Source of the DNA: Jackrogersella multiformis
Lineage: Eukaryota; Ascomycota; Sordariomycetes; Xylariales; Hypoxylaceae
Length of the DNA stretch: 64,000 nucleotides
Assembly: GCA_902806575.1 (NCBI GenBank)
Contig: CADCXD010000001.1
Location: forward strand, 186,001 to 250,000
Direction of reading: 5' to 3'
Of the stretch, positions 11,393 to 23,841 are shown piece after piece. The notes under the pieces were generated by a model. It did no database searches and was not told the origin of the DNA. It saw nothing but the letters and a program-made list of their open reading frames with translations. A program made the position numbers and the translations under genes. Position 1 is the first letter of the stretch, and the number at the start of each line of letters is the position of its first letter.

Positions 11393-11954
11393 TCATGACG
11401 TCACATCGACGTCAAACATTTTGGCGTCTACAGGCTTTGACGGGTACTTGTCTTTAAGGGATTGCTCCATTTTGGCGAGGTCTCCTCTGTCTGCTGTTTC
11501 CGCTTCAGCTTTTTCGATGATGTCCTGCATTGCTGGATCTGAATCCAACAAGGTGGCAGCATCTTTGACACACAACATGTTGATCGCCGATATCACCTCT
11601 GACGGAGGCAAGTCACTCTCTTTACATCCCACACGCTTGAATTGCCAATGCAATTGAGCGAGCCAACGAACGGCGGATTCCGTGCCATTGAAGTGCCCAC
11701 ATGGTTGAAGATCAGGGACTTTGAAACTTGTTTCAGGCGACATGTTGACGGTTTGCGATGGATCCAGTACAATCTGAGGATCGTATATCTGAGTTTCAAT
11801 CGATGACTGTTCCGAGTTAAACCATGGTCGAACCGAAGCTATGCTTATGATCTCAACCCATGGTATATCCGGACAGCTTGAACAATGGAATCTGACGGCG
11901 CATTCGACGTCTTGATTACGTCTCTCTGTCTGCCCATCAGTCTATGGATGATAA
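11393..11954 (-). CDS. Retrotransposon gag-like open frame (fragment or domesticated)
   Basis: The frame is open from about 11954 (just after a CCATAG that could be a splice acceptor) to the stop at 11393, about 187 codons. The first Met is at 11743 (MSPETSFKVPDLQPCG). The region after it has the gag/capsid layout of fungal Ty3-type elements: HFNGTESAVRWLAQLHWQFK, then a leucine/alanine helix INMLCVKDAATLLDSDP, then a helix ending MEQSLKDKYPS that resembles the usual F..F..RFP end. No protease, reverse transcriptase or integrase follows. Base composition is normal, unlike the AT-only element at 40-46 kb. An upstream open segment (12188-11955) may be an earlier exon. The gag assignment rests on weak resemblance only. 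Confidence 0.35.
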
Positions 11955-14752
11955 CTAATCGACATAGCCAACAGTATGCCCACCTGTGAAAAGATCTTCT
12001 GTCGATATAGCTCCAGAATCCACCTCAAGTCCAATTCTCTTTAAGCTAGCTCTAATTGGCGAATGGTCGTATTTGCTACCACGGCAACTAAATATGCTTC
12101 TGAATATGCGATCTCTCGTAGGGTGTTTTGTGAGAAGGGATTCGCGGCGAGCTTCTAAAATATTGAAATACTGTCCGGTATGCTCCACGAATCCTCACAG
12201 CCGGTGTTGTTCTCTTATCTATGTGATTAAATTAACAATCGAGTTTATATATGCCCACCGTATAACGGGCGCGTGGGTGGAGCTTCGTTCTCAAAATTAC
12301 AGTAGGCGTCTGTTTAGATCCTCTATTATGGGTTTGATATATCAGCTTATGCTCCTTGGTATTGCTTAGCGTTGGTATCGCATTCATGGAGTTCTTTCTC
12401 CATTTCTTTTTAGAAAGGAGAACTAGGACTCGGAGTCAGGAGAAGATCTCAGTTTGAGATGCCTATGTCTCTTTGTCATAAATTTTGTTAGGTCTGATCT
12501 CTTGATATCGACGGTAACCTAGGTCTTCAGACCATGGTATAGGTGCAGCTCGACCTACTAAGTGAGGCGGCATTAATAGAACTCCGAGAGTCCATTTTAC
12601 AATCTTTAGGTGAGTGGACAAGTATCTCCTCGTTGTTGTTGTGGTTGGGTTGTCCTGTAACTTTGACTTTCCTTTCGCAGTAAATGCTTCACTTAATTGG
12701 CGTTAATTAGTGCTTGATCTCTTTCGGTTGAGCTTTCACTATCTAGTCGTTCTCTACGGCATCGACCTTCTCCTTCTTAGAGTTCAACTCAGACTCAAGG
12801 TCAATGTGTTGTAAGTGCTCCTGTCATATCCTATCAGGTTATATAATAGCTGGTATGGGAGTGTCGATTTTGAATGAAGTGCTGTTTCTTAGTGAATCGG
12901 TTATTTGGGCATATTGTTAGAAAGATAAGTAGCAGAATTGATGTTGTAGATGTAAAGGTTAAGATCTAGGATATGTGACAGATTTAAATCATAAATACCT
13001 CGTCACAGTGCAGATCGAACTTTCCTCTTATGTATCATCCATTCGTGTTCCTTCTTTCATCACAAAGGCCTGGATCTTCTACGTGACTAGGTAGGTTTTT
13101 TTACCATTCGATAGGAACTATCCTACCAAAACTATTTGTCTGTAGCTCGGTTAAAGTTTCGTCTGATCAGATAGAGTTATAATAAGCGGACAATGTATGT
13201 ATTCCTTTTTGAGGGGTTTTACAGTCAATGTAAGTTAAAGTTCGTCTGACTTTACCTTTAATCAAGTTTGTAATTGCAGTTATTCGTCCTTAGAAGTGTT
13301 TATATATGCACCTGATATAGTTTATACTTTTAATAACATTCGAAAATGATGTAATAGTCATATTTAGTTAGCAGTTTAACTTCAACGGCATAATCATTTA
13401 TAGCTAAAAGTATAATATATATTTATTAAGTAAGAAATGAAAAAGTTCGCGATCGGCTGAAGGGATCGATTAGACCTTCCAAAAATTAAAAAATTTACGT
13501 GGCAAGCAAAACATCGTTACCAAGAGAATACGTACGTAGCGGACCCGGGGGTTGGGGATGTATATAACCGGATGGTGCGCCCAGAGCTAGTTGTGCCGTT
13601 CATATTTGCTTTTGCTACCCCCTTTCTCTCATAGGATGAGATGACCATGGTGGCTTATATAGGATTTGACACCAAATGCCCATTCTAATTTCGTCTACCT
13701 ACCTCCTAGGCTGCCTACCTACCTAAGGTAGGTAGGTAAATAGACCAAAAGTGGAATATTTAGCCAATGATTGACCTACTATGTTGCACAATAATTACCT
13801 ACCGAAGGTACCTACGTAGGTAGATCTCAACTCGGCTCGGCGCCACCGAAGTCCAGTCCAACTCATTTTTAAGGTCTGTCAAAAACTCATTCGTCCATTC
13901 ATATCTCCTTACAAGTTACCGTTCTAAACTAAACTCGAAGCGTATAATACTGATATAGCAACAATTAAAAAAGGCAAAACTGAAATGCGAAAAGGGGTCA
14001 TATATTTCAAGCGTGATTGTTAATACCAACGCGTGGCTTTTTATGACTGAATGCAGCTCCGATATAAAATGCTGAAAACCATTTATCCGATTGCTCCGTT
14101 AGGATCGTTCAATCTGTTGCTTACCTACATATCATTCCGGCCCTTGCCTCACTTGGCGTTATCCAACGTAAAGTCATACAGTTGGTTTTGATTGGATTCA
14201 AGCCGACGTATTCGAGAAATATCCCATACTCGGAGGGATCGGCCTGTTTTAAACTCCGCAGTATGTTATTTGTCTACTATCAAAAGGCGCTATTAGATAT
14301 TCTGGAGTTGGGCATATCAATAGGACCAACGAGAAACCAGGAGGCTTAAGCTGAACAACTCGGACCCGATGGGGATCTACGAGACAAATCCAGCTCACCT
14401 CATCACCGTGGGATCACCGAGGCGCACGTTAACGATAAGCATTGGGCGTACCTTGTGAAACCGGATAGATATAAGACCCCGAGGCTCGTATGTCTCTTAT
14501 ACCTTTTTCCCGTGCGCCGTATTAATAAAATATATAGATAGGTAGTACATAAAAGGTAGTTGATGCCAACGAGAGCGTAATGACTGCATATGAACAGGGA
14601 CGATTAAATCTTATGTAAAAAAAAGGTTGACCCTTAGGTCTCCTGTCAATCCCATAGTCCGTGTACCATTCTCACTTTCCCGTATCTAAAACTACCATAA
14701 TATCAACTCTAGAAACGAAGCAAGTGTGGTATGATAGTTCCTAAGACATACC
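11955..14752. other. Gene-poor intergenic, about 2.8 kb
   Basis: No supported gene apart from a 77-codon minus-strand open segment (12188-11955) that could be an upstream exon of the gag-like frame. The part before 14753 is the promoter of the ABC transporter. The stretch around 13.2-13.5 kb is A/T-rich. Confidence 0.45.
13695..13823. repeat. TACCTACC / GGTAGGTA inverted repeats
   Basis: CTACCTACCTCCTAGG and TGCCTACCTACC are followed by TAAGGTAGGTAGGTAAA, giving an inverted repeat. A second unit TTACCTACCGAAGG, then TACCTACGTAGGTAGA, lies at 13796-13823. Same family as the other TAGGTACCTA elements. Confidence 0.7.
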
Positions 14753-17700
14753 TTGGGCTTGAAGACCGCCACAATGCAAACACAGCCAAATGAATCAGAG
14801 GGCCACCCTAGCGGAGTACCACTCTATTCTAGTATAGTGACCCCCATCTCCCACTCAACAGACGACTCTTCATGGCATACCAATACCGAATATAACGATG
14901 ATTCCCGACGGCGTGATAGGCCAACTTCACAGGCACTACTCGAAGAAGTACAAGAACTCCGTCAGATGGTGGCAGAGCTATCATCAAGGCTCAATACCAC
15001 CGCCGCCGCCGACCCGAATCCGATATACCCCATCCCCAGCATCGTCGAAACCAACGCGGAAAGCGTGTTGAACCCACAGCACGAGGACTTCGACATCCGG
15101 AAGTGGCTCCAGCTGTTTACAAAAGGACTTGAAGACCAAGGCCACAAGGGTCTTCGAACTGGTGTGGTTTTCAAATCTCTCAGCATATCAGGATCCGGCG
15201 AGCCTGTACGGTTCCAAGAGACCGTAACAGATATTTTCCTGCAACCATTGAAGCTTGCGAATATATTTTCCCAGCAGAGGAAGAAGGAGAGGAAGATCTT
15301 GCATGGATTCAATGGTCTCATCAGGAGCGGGGAACTATTACTCGTCTTGGGTCGTCCTGGTGCAGGATGCAGCACGTTACTGAAGGCCCTCTGCGGAGAA
15401 CTACACAGCTTACACGTCCACGACAAGTCTATCATCCATTACGATGGAATTCCACAGGACAAGATGGTGAATGAGTTTAGGGGGGAGGTAACATATAATC
15501 AGGAGGTATTACGTTCACAGAGCAATCTACCCCTTATATTTACTGACGATATAACTAGGTCGACAAACATTTCCCCCATCTAACTGTTGGTCAAACCCTG
15601 GAATTCGCCGCCGCATGTCGTACCCCGTCTCCCAGGATTCATGGCATGTCCCGTACGGAATTTTGCCAGCATGTGGTACGGATTGTTATGGCCGTAAGTT
15701 CCCGTGCTAGTGCTTTCTCTCCGTCTCCCTACCGTACCGTTCCGTTCTACTTTGTACCAACAGAGCCAAATATCACATTTCGTACCCAGATAATTAACCA
15801 TCTATATAGGTTTGCGGTCTATCTCATACGTATGATACTAGAGTTGGTAACGACTTCATCCGGGGTGTCTCGGGCGGAGAGAGGAAACGGGTCAGCATAG
15901 CAGAAATGATGCTAGCCGGATCGTCGATATCTGCGTGGGATAATAGGTAACTATAGGCTTCTACCCCTTTTCCTCTTATCTCTTTTCGTATCATCCACTA
16001 ACGAGCCACGGCAGTACTCGAGGACTCGACTCTGCCACGGCACTCAAGTTTGTCCAGAGCCTGCGACTGGCGTCAGATATAGGGGGGAGCGCGAATGCCG
16101 TAGCCGTCTACCAAGCCAGCCAAGCGATCTACGAAGAATTCGACAAAGTGACAGTTCTCTACGACGGCAGGCAAATCTACTTCGGTCCTGCTACCGAAGC
16201 CAAGGACTTCTTCGAAAGGCAGGGCTGGTATTGCCCGCCTCGTCAAACCACAGGCGATTTCCTCACCGCAGTAACCAACCCTGGTGAACGTAAGGCGCGG
16301 GTTGGGATGGAGAGCCAGGTGCCCCGGACGGCGCACGAGTTCCAGCAGTACTGGCGCAACTCGCCGGAGTTCAAGGAGCTGAACCGCGAGATCGCGCAGT
16401 ACCAGCGGCAGTCGCGCATCGTCAGGAGCAACGAGGTGATCACGGACCTGCGAAGCGCGAAGAACTTCATGCAGGCCAAGTACGTGCGGCCTAAGTCGCC
16501 GTACACCATCAGCCTGCCCATGCAGATCCGGCTTACCACCAAGCGGGCGTACCAGCGCATCTGGAACGACAAGTCGGCGACGGCCTCTCAGGCCATGCTG
16601 AATATCATAATCGCCCTTGTCGTGGGCTCTGTCTTCTATCAGACGCCGGATACCACGGCCGCCTTCCAAGCCAGAGGATCCGTCCTATTCCTTGCTGTTC
16701 TCATCAACGCCCTGTCCACCCTCTCCGAGATCATCAGTCTCTACGCTCAACGGCCCATCGTGGAAAAGCATGCCTCGTATGCTTTTTATCACCCGGCGAC
16801 GGAATCTATCTCAGGTATAGTGGCTGATATACCCATCAAGTTTGTGCTCGCGGTCGCATTCAATATCGTATTATACTTTCTCGCAGGCCTGCGTCAGCAA
16901 CCTGGGCCGTTTTTCTTATACTTTCTGATCACCTTCATGCTCACCTTCGTCATGAGTGGTATATTCAGGACGATGGCGGCGGTCACGAAAACCATCTCTC
17001 AAGCGATGTCATTAGCAGGCATCATGGTGCTAGTCCTCGTGATATATACCGGGTTTGTGATCGCCGTCCCTCAGATGGGAGCCTGGTTCGGGTGGCTCCG
17101 CTGGATCAACCCCGTCTTCTACGCCTTTGAGGTCCTAGTTGCCAACGAGTTTCACGGCCGCGAGTTTAGCTGCTCCAGCTTCATCCCCGACTACCCAAAG
17201 GAGGGTAGCTCGTGGATCTGCTCAGCTGTTGGCGCTTCTGCCGGAAATTTAACTGTCAACGGCGATGCTTATATTTCAGCCAGCTATCAGTACACTTATG
17301 CGCACGTCTGGCGCAATTTCGGCATCCTGATCGCGTTTCTGGTTTTCTTCATGGCGACCTACATCACCGCGACAGAGGTCAACTCGTCCACCACCAGCAC
17401 GGCCATGGTTCTCGTTTTCCGACGAGGAAAACGGTTCGGGGGTTCGCCTCAAAATACTCATGAGCAGAACATATTAGACGTCAAGTCTTCGTCGGACTCC
17501 CTTGTAACCGACATGGCCGTTACGTCCGAGCATAAGATCATGGGCATCGAGCCGCAGAGAGATATCTTCACGTGGAACGATGTGGTGTATGACATTGAAG
17601 TCAACGGCGAGAGTCGCAGATTACTCGATAATGTTGCTGGTTGGGCGAAGCCGGGAACGCTTACCGCTCTCATGGGCGTGTCGGGGGCGGGAAAGACGAC

Positions 17701-19586
17701 GCTCCTGGATGTATTGGCACAGCGAACTACTATGGGTGTGATCACTGGTGACATGTTAGTCAACGGCAAACCGCTGACCCGTAGTTTTCAACGCAACACC
17801 GGATACGTCCAACAACAGGGTGAGTCGATCTCCATCGCAATTCTTTTAATCTACCAAGCTAATCTCGGTATCATCTAGATCTCCACCTCGAAACAGCCAC
17901 TGTCCGCGAAAGTCTCCGGTTCAGCGCGGTGCTTCGCCAGCCAAGGCACATCAGCAAAGCGGACAAGTACGCGTTCGTAGAGGAAGTCATCACGATGCTC
18001 AACATGGAAGACTTCGCCGACGCCGTAGTCGGCGTGCCGGGCGAGGGGCTCAACGTCGAGCAGCGCAAGCTCCTCAGCATCGGCGTGGAGCTCGCCGCCA
18101 AGCCCAAGCTCCTCCTCTTCCTCGACGAGCCCACCAGCGGGCTGGACTCGCAGAGCTCGTGGGCCATCTGCGCGTTCCTGCGCAAGCTCGCGGACTCCGG
18201 CCAGGCCGTCCTGTGCACCATCCACCAGCCCAGCGCCTTGCTGTTCCAGCAGTTCGACCGCCTGCTCTTCCTCGCCCGGGGCGGCAAGACCATCTACTTC
18301 GGCGACGTCGGCCCGAACTCGCGCACCATGCTCGACTACTTCGAGACCAGGGGCGCGCGCAGGTGCGACGACCAGGAGAACCCCGCGGAGTACATGCTCG
18401 AGGTCGTGAACGAGGGCGTCAACGACCGCGGCGAGGACTGGCACGAGCTGTGGAAGTCGAGCGAGGAACGGCGCTCCACGAATATGGAAATCGACCGGAT
18501 CCACGCCGCGAAAGCCAACGAAGTTCCGTCGTCTGATCACGGCGAGCTGGACGACCAAGGCGAATTCGCGGCGCCTTTCCTCACCCAGCTCCAGGTAGTC
18601 ACGTACAGGATATTCCAGCAGTACTGGAGGATGCCTAGCTACATCGGCGCGAAATGGGGGCTCGCCACGGCCGCGGGGATATTCATCGGCTTCTCGTTCT
18701 GGAAAGCGAAGTCCACCCAGGCGGGAATGTCCAACGTGATGTTCGGCGTGTTCATGATCGCGACCCTGTTCTCTCCGTTTGTGCAGCAGGTAAGAAGATA
18801 TTATCCAATAGATCAGATGCTCATATGTTAACTTGATTACAGATCCAACCCCTATTCACTACCCAGCGCTCGCTCTACGAGGTCCGCGAGCGCCCCTCCA
18901 AGGTGTACTCTTGGCAGTCGTTCCTGATAGCCAACACCATCGTCGAGCTGCCGTACCAGATCGTGGCGGGCATCATAGTCTTCGCGTGCGTCTACTACCC
19001 GATCATCGGGATCCAGACCTCGGACCGGCAAGGCCTGGTGCTGCTCTTTGTGATCCAGTTCTTCCTGTACAGCAGCACGTTCGCGCACATGACCGTGGCG
19101 GCGCTGCCCAACGCCGAGACGGCCGGCGCGCTCGTCACGCTGCTGGTCCTCATGAGCCTGATCTTCTGCGGCGTGTTCCAGGCCCCGACCGCGCTGCCGG
19201 GCTTCTGGACCTTCATGTACCGCGCGTCGCCCTTCACGTACTGGATCGGCGGGATCGTGGGAACGCAGCTGCACGACCGCCGCGTCATCTGCTCCGACAC
19301 CGAGACGTTGATATTCGACCCGCCGGCCGGCCAGAGCTGCCAGACGTACATGGCGCGCTACATGGCCCAGAATACCACGCTGGGGCAGCTGCAGAACCCG
19401 TACAGCATGTCGAACTGCCAGTACTGCAGCTTCTCTAACGCGGACCAGTACTTGAAGCCGACCGGCATATCTTGGGACGACAGGTACCGCAACTTCGGCC
19501 TCGTGTGGGTTTACATCGTGTTCAATGTTCTGGTTACCGTGGCGTCGTACTATGTTTTCCGCGTGGCGCGGTGGAAGAGGAAGTAG
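14753..19586 (+). CDS. PDR-type ABCG multidrug transporter, full size, six exons
   Basis: Exons 14753-15505, 15559-15693, 15810-15946, 16015-17819, 17879-18789 and 18843-19586 join without frame loss to 1494 residues, the usual PDR length. The layout is NBD1-TMD1-NBD2-TMD2. NBD1 Walker A is GRPGAGCST (about residue 200), with the Cys-for-Lys substitution typical of fungal PDR pumps; its signature is VSGGERKRVS and its Walker B is SAWDNSTRGLDS. NBD2 Walker A is GVSGAGKTT (about residue 896), with the degenerate signature LNVEQRKLLSIG and Walker B LLLFLDEPTSGLDSQ. Both TMDs show the hydrophobic PDR helices and an extracellular Cys-rich loop. It acts at the plasma membrane in efflux of xenobiotics or metabolites; the substrate is unknown. 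An in-frame ATG at 14774 is an alternative start. A short coiled coil (LLEEVQELRQMVAELSSRL) near residue 65 is unusual. It looks intact. Confidence 0.93.
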
Positions 19587-20541
19587 GTTCGGTTAGGTAA
19601 TTCGCAACATGATGCTGACGACTTACGCGGAGTCACGGGGTTCGGTGTTACATTTCAGTCTTTGGTTTCAAAAGTTATAGGTTAGATGAGGGTTGTATTT
19701 AATGCAAGCATATAGATATATAGAATGAGAGCAATACTCGATGGGCAGTATGCTTAGTGGAAGTTTTGAATTGTGCACGCAATTTCATCTTGTGATTATT
19801 TACCTACCTAGGTACCTACCTAAGGTACTTCGATCGACCTCGTAACTCAGTTGATGTTCCTTGAGAAATAAGTATTTAAGATGGCTTTTGAAACAACATT
19901 TGTGTGCGCGTATGTGTCCCCGATTTAAATTAACTAGAAGAAAGACAAGTCTGTCATTTCTACTCGACTTGTTGTACAAGCTCAATTTGTTGAGGCGACT
20001 CGATTCTGTTGCCATATGTAAGTCGTCGAGTATGTATAAAAAGGGGGAGACAGATATGGGAATAACGATTTTTGCTGACCCGATCCTCAACATTTGTTAA
20101 CGCTATGCTTACCTCATATTTGACAAGCCCTCAGCTATGGATAACGTCAGCGGTCTTGTTTAACGAAGGATAATACTATACTGATGTGTCACGAGGCCAC
20201 GATGAAATGTAACACTCAATGAAGAGAAAAGTAGAGATCATTCTAGTCTAGGAGAGTCGAAGACCGGCCTTGGGGAAACAGCAAGATTGTACGTCTCCTT
20301 TCCTGGTCCGGTCCATTCTATATGGGTATTCCGATGTCTAACCATCGCCCAACCTCAACCGGGGACTAGTTCCCAAATGTTTACCCTGTAGCAACACCCA
20401 ACGCCGTCCTTATATAATTCTACATCGCTAATTAGTCAATTATAACTCAATCGCAACCAATCTTTTATCCTCCTTGTGTCTTAATAAGTGGTACACTCAA
20501 CACGCTTGTTGAGAACCCTATAAGGGGCTTCCCCATAAGGC
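19587..20541. other. Intergenic between convergent genes, about 950 bp
   Basis: Shared 3' space of the ABC transporter (+) and the alternative oxidase (-). It holds a TACCTACCTAGGTACCTACC repeat at 19800-19829 and no supported gene. The 97- and 79-codon frames on opposite strands at 19.8-20.1 kb overlap and lack motifs. Confidence 0.5.
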
Positions 20542-21888
20542 TTAGATGACCTCATCTCGTTCGTAGCCCTCCGGTTTCAAGGCAGGTCTAGGCGGACTCC
20601 GGCCATTCTTGTATTCGCTGACGAAAGGGTTGGGATCATCTTTCTGGTTCAGGTTGCTCAGGGTGTGGTTGACACCTCTGTGGCAAGCTTCGTCGGCGCG
20701 GATGTAGTAGATGAGGTCTTTCATTGTCCGTTTCCCCTCAGGCATATGCCAGTACTGGACGGCGATGTCGGGGATTACAAAATTCGGGTCCGACCATTTC
20801 GGTAAGTGTCCTTCTTCCATCTGTTTTATACATAGCGAATAAGTATGGACGGCTTCTTCCTCTAGGTAACCCACTAAGTAGAAGTTAGTTTTCCGTATAG
20901 GCATAGAAGAATGGCCTAGGACTGTGCTTACCGAATCGGTGTGTAATCTTGGGCGATATCAGATACGTTAAGAAAAGACCGTTAAAGTAGACACCTTGAG
21001 CGCCAATGAGTAGGAACTTCATGAACCAGCCTAATAGGTATGTTAGTGGACAAAGCTATGTGGCTTCTTCTTGGGTCCATCGCCTACCTGGCTCACACAT
21101 CTTCATAAATGTCAGAAGATGCATCCGCTCATTGTACGATTCTTCCAGGAGGGTGGAAATCCAGCCGTTGTCTCGTTTGAGTCGTCGAATACTATGGAGG
21201 TGTCTCAACATTCCAGCAACCATACCCGGAACGCCGGCAATGGACTCGAGGAAGAGAAACCGTAGTAGCCATTGGCCTTCGGTTAGGGGTTTGATCGTGT
21301 CGATGGCGGTGGTCGGATTCGCCTTGTCAACCTTCTGCTCCTTTTGCATACCCGTGAAGAAATCCATTCCCCATCTGCATGACCGCATAAATTTCCAGGC
21401 GGCCCAGTCTCCCCACGTCTTAGCTGGACGATGGGACGGGACAACACTTATCATCTCCTTTATTCAAGTCGACTAATTAGTTATTACTTCTTTATATTCA
21501 TCCTCGAAGAGTTACAAGGGTATGGGATCCAAGTAGACACCAAGGCATAGTAGAACAAATAAAAAAAGTACAAAACACTGTGCCCAATCTACAACGAAAA
21601 CGATAAGCTATCGCTACTTACTTCTTCTGTGTAGCCATGATGTGGCCATGCCGGTGGTGTTTGATGAATAAGTTCCGTCTCCTTAGCTGGGAAGAAATCT
21701 CTGAAGTTGATTACAGGGGTTGTAGAAAAGGCTCGTGAACTTCCATGTTGGATAGAGGCAACAAGGCCAATGCGTATTCCTGCTGGAGACCCAAGTGTGT
21801 ATGTACTGAACAAGGGCGTCACAGCTCTGGATAGCCTGGCAGCTTGTTTGGGTGTGCAAATGTTGGTTTGGACCTTGGCTGACAACAT
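20542..21888 (-). CDS. aox1: Mitochondrial alternative oxidase
   Basis: Four exons (21888-21622, 21457-21088, 21030-20932, 20873-20542) give 355 residues. The enzyme oxidises ubiquinol and reduces oxygen to water in the inner mitochondrial membrane, bypassing complexes III and IV. The diiron ligands are all present: LFLESIAG (canonically LETVAA; the Glu is kept, Thr is replaced by Ser), NERMHL, LEEEAVHTYS and RADEACHR. The N-terminal about 60 residues are rich in Arg/Ser/Ala with few acids (e.g. SRAFSTTPVINFRDFFP), as expected for a mitochondrial presequence. The exon joints restore the conserved text EPGWF.. and HRFVGYLEEEA. The C-terminal tail (PPRPALKPEGYERDEVI) is fungal-like. Likely induced when the cytochrome chain is blocked, though no specific element was identified. 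Confidence 0.96.
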
Positions 21889-22528
21889 CGAGTAGTTAGG
21901 TAACGTCGAAACTACTAGGTTAAGACCAATAGAGGAGTGTGAATATATAAAAAAATAGTATTCGAGTACCTAGGTAGTTACTAGGAGAGAGAAGTATTTG
22001 AAGTTCTTTTCAAAGTGGCTTGAGAGGAACAAAATAGAAGGAAAAGAGATTGCCTCAGGAAGCAGAAATACTTATACCTACCTACCTCCTAAGTAACTTA
22101 CACGCTTACGGCCGGGGAGACATGTGCCTAGAGACAAATACCTCAAGTCTCACTGGCCCCATAATGGTCACGGCCCATGAACTAGAGATGAAAAATGATA
22201 AGGATGCCCGGCATACCTATGGTGGTCTGTAGGTGAATACATACACTACACTAGAAACCAGACCCAGATGCCGAAGACAAACGGCGAAGAGGCGGATACC
22301 TCTTTTTCGTCTGATGCTGTTAGCGTGTACAGATTAAGGTAGTAATCCTTACTCATATCCATACAGCCTCATGCTTGGCAAAGAATAGCAAATCCATTGT
22401 ACCGTAGCACATAAATTTTATTACCTTGTTGACTACGGAATATTGGATACCTAGGTACCTACTGGCTAAGCTGTCAGGTGGTGTTTGAAATTCGGGAATT
22501 ATAGGAGCCTATGGAGATGATAAATGGG

Positions 22529-22541
22529 CCCCCCCCCCCCG
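22529..22541. repeat. Poly-C tract
   Basis: An uninterrupted run of C (about 13) between ATGGG and GGTACATT. Homopolymer length from sequencing may be unreliable. Confidence 0.7.
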
Positions 22542-23320
22542 GTACATTTTCGGGGACCCAACACCTAAGTAGGGAGCCAAATAGCCTCAAACGGCCTCAG
22601 CTCGTCGGCTTTCGGCAACATTTATAGCACTGTACCTGAACCCCTATTAGTGGCAATCACTTCAACATCCATTGGACGATCCAAACAGACAGGAAGAATC
22701 ATGGAGTTTGTAGTCACCAAGTTCCGTAATTCTAATTCTACAGTTTGGAATTGCTCTGAAAACTTTCCAACGAGGATTATTTTCGTGAAGAGCTACGAGA
22801 AAAATGATTCACGTTAGAGTGTACTTGGAATTACGCCAGTGTTTAGCGGATTCCTCCATTCTATGTAGGTAGTCATCAGAAGACTTTGATAGGCCAAACA
22901 CATGGCCGATTCCTAGTGACTCATTTAAGTACCTACCATGGCTTCGTATTGTTACGTACTTTTATGCATGCGAGATGGAGATGAGAGCTGTCGAATCTGC
23001 AACGGAACTTGCTCCTGTAGTACTGTAGACTCTAGTACCTACTATGTGTAGTAGGTATCCGGGTATGCAGAGAGCTTACACGATTTCTAAATTTAGGATA
23101 GCGCGCGTATTATAATTGAGATTTAATAGCATCAACCAACACCACAGAACATTTCCTAGTTGGACACTAGAAGCTGGGTCGACGAAATTCGGATTAGCAG
23201 TTAAGAGTATTTTTCGCAGACTCACTGACGGAGGCTAAATATTGAAGCAAAAGGAGGACCCGCCCGAGTTCCGAGTTGAGCCGGGGACTTCCATTAGACT
23301 CAACGGAGTTTGCTCTACCT

Positions 23321-23409
23321 GTTTACCTAGGTACCTAGATTAATAAGAAACGCAGCCATCTTAGAAGAGCTTCCACGCCGCGAAAATACCTAGGTACCTA
23401 GGTAGGTAT
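23321..23409. repeat. Pair of TAGGTACCTAG palindromes
   Basis: TTTACCTAGGTACCTAGA at 23323-23340 and ATACCTAGGTACCTAGGTAG at 23387-23409, about 50 bp apart. The core 8-mer TAGGTACC repeats with period 8 and is its own reverse complement when phased. Confidence 0.75.
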
Positions 23410-23726
23410 GCTAGGACTAAACAAAATCCCTAGAGCACGCGTACTTACCAGGTAATGGTATCGGGTGCTTGCATGACACAGATAATCCTTTTTGTGTTCT
23501 CGAGTTATAAATACCTGTCGTGAAGTCCTACCTTTGTTTCATGGTACCTAGGTATCTATAACACTGTATGTATAAAAGGGAAAAAGAAAACTGGAGAGCA
23601 TAATAAAACTTTATATAAACCCTGTACTCGATAGCGATGGCAAAGCTGTCTATGTTTACCTAATAATGGATCTAGCCTGCAGAAAGTAGGTACCCAGTTG
23701 ATATTTATAAGGCTAAAGAGGTTTGT

Positions 23727-23841
23727 TACCTACATAGGTACCTAGGTATCTTATTGTTTCTCCGCGGAGTATCAATCAAGATGTACTCTTAAGACATGTA
23801 TATATGGATCTAAACGAACATGATACTACCTAGGTACCTAG
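23727..23841. repeat. Pair of TAGGTACCTAGG palindromes
   Basis: TACATAGGTACCTAGGTATC at about 23731-23750 and TACCTAGGTACCTAGGG at 23827-23843. Same family as the others, again intergenic. Confidence 0.75.

Noticed and set aside
15506..16014. Apparent break of the ABC transporter into fragments between 15.5 and 16.0 kb
   Set aside because: Three introns (15506-15558, 15694-15809, 15947-16014) join all pieces in phase and restore VSGGERKR and DNSTRGLDS, so the gene is intact.
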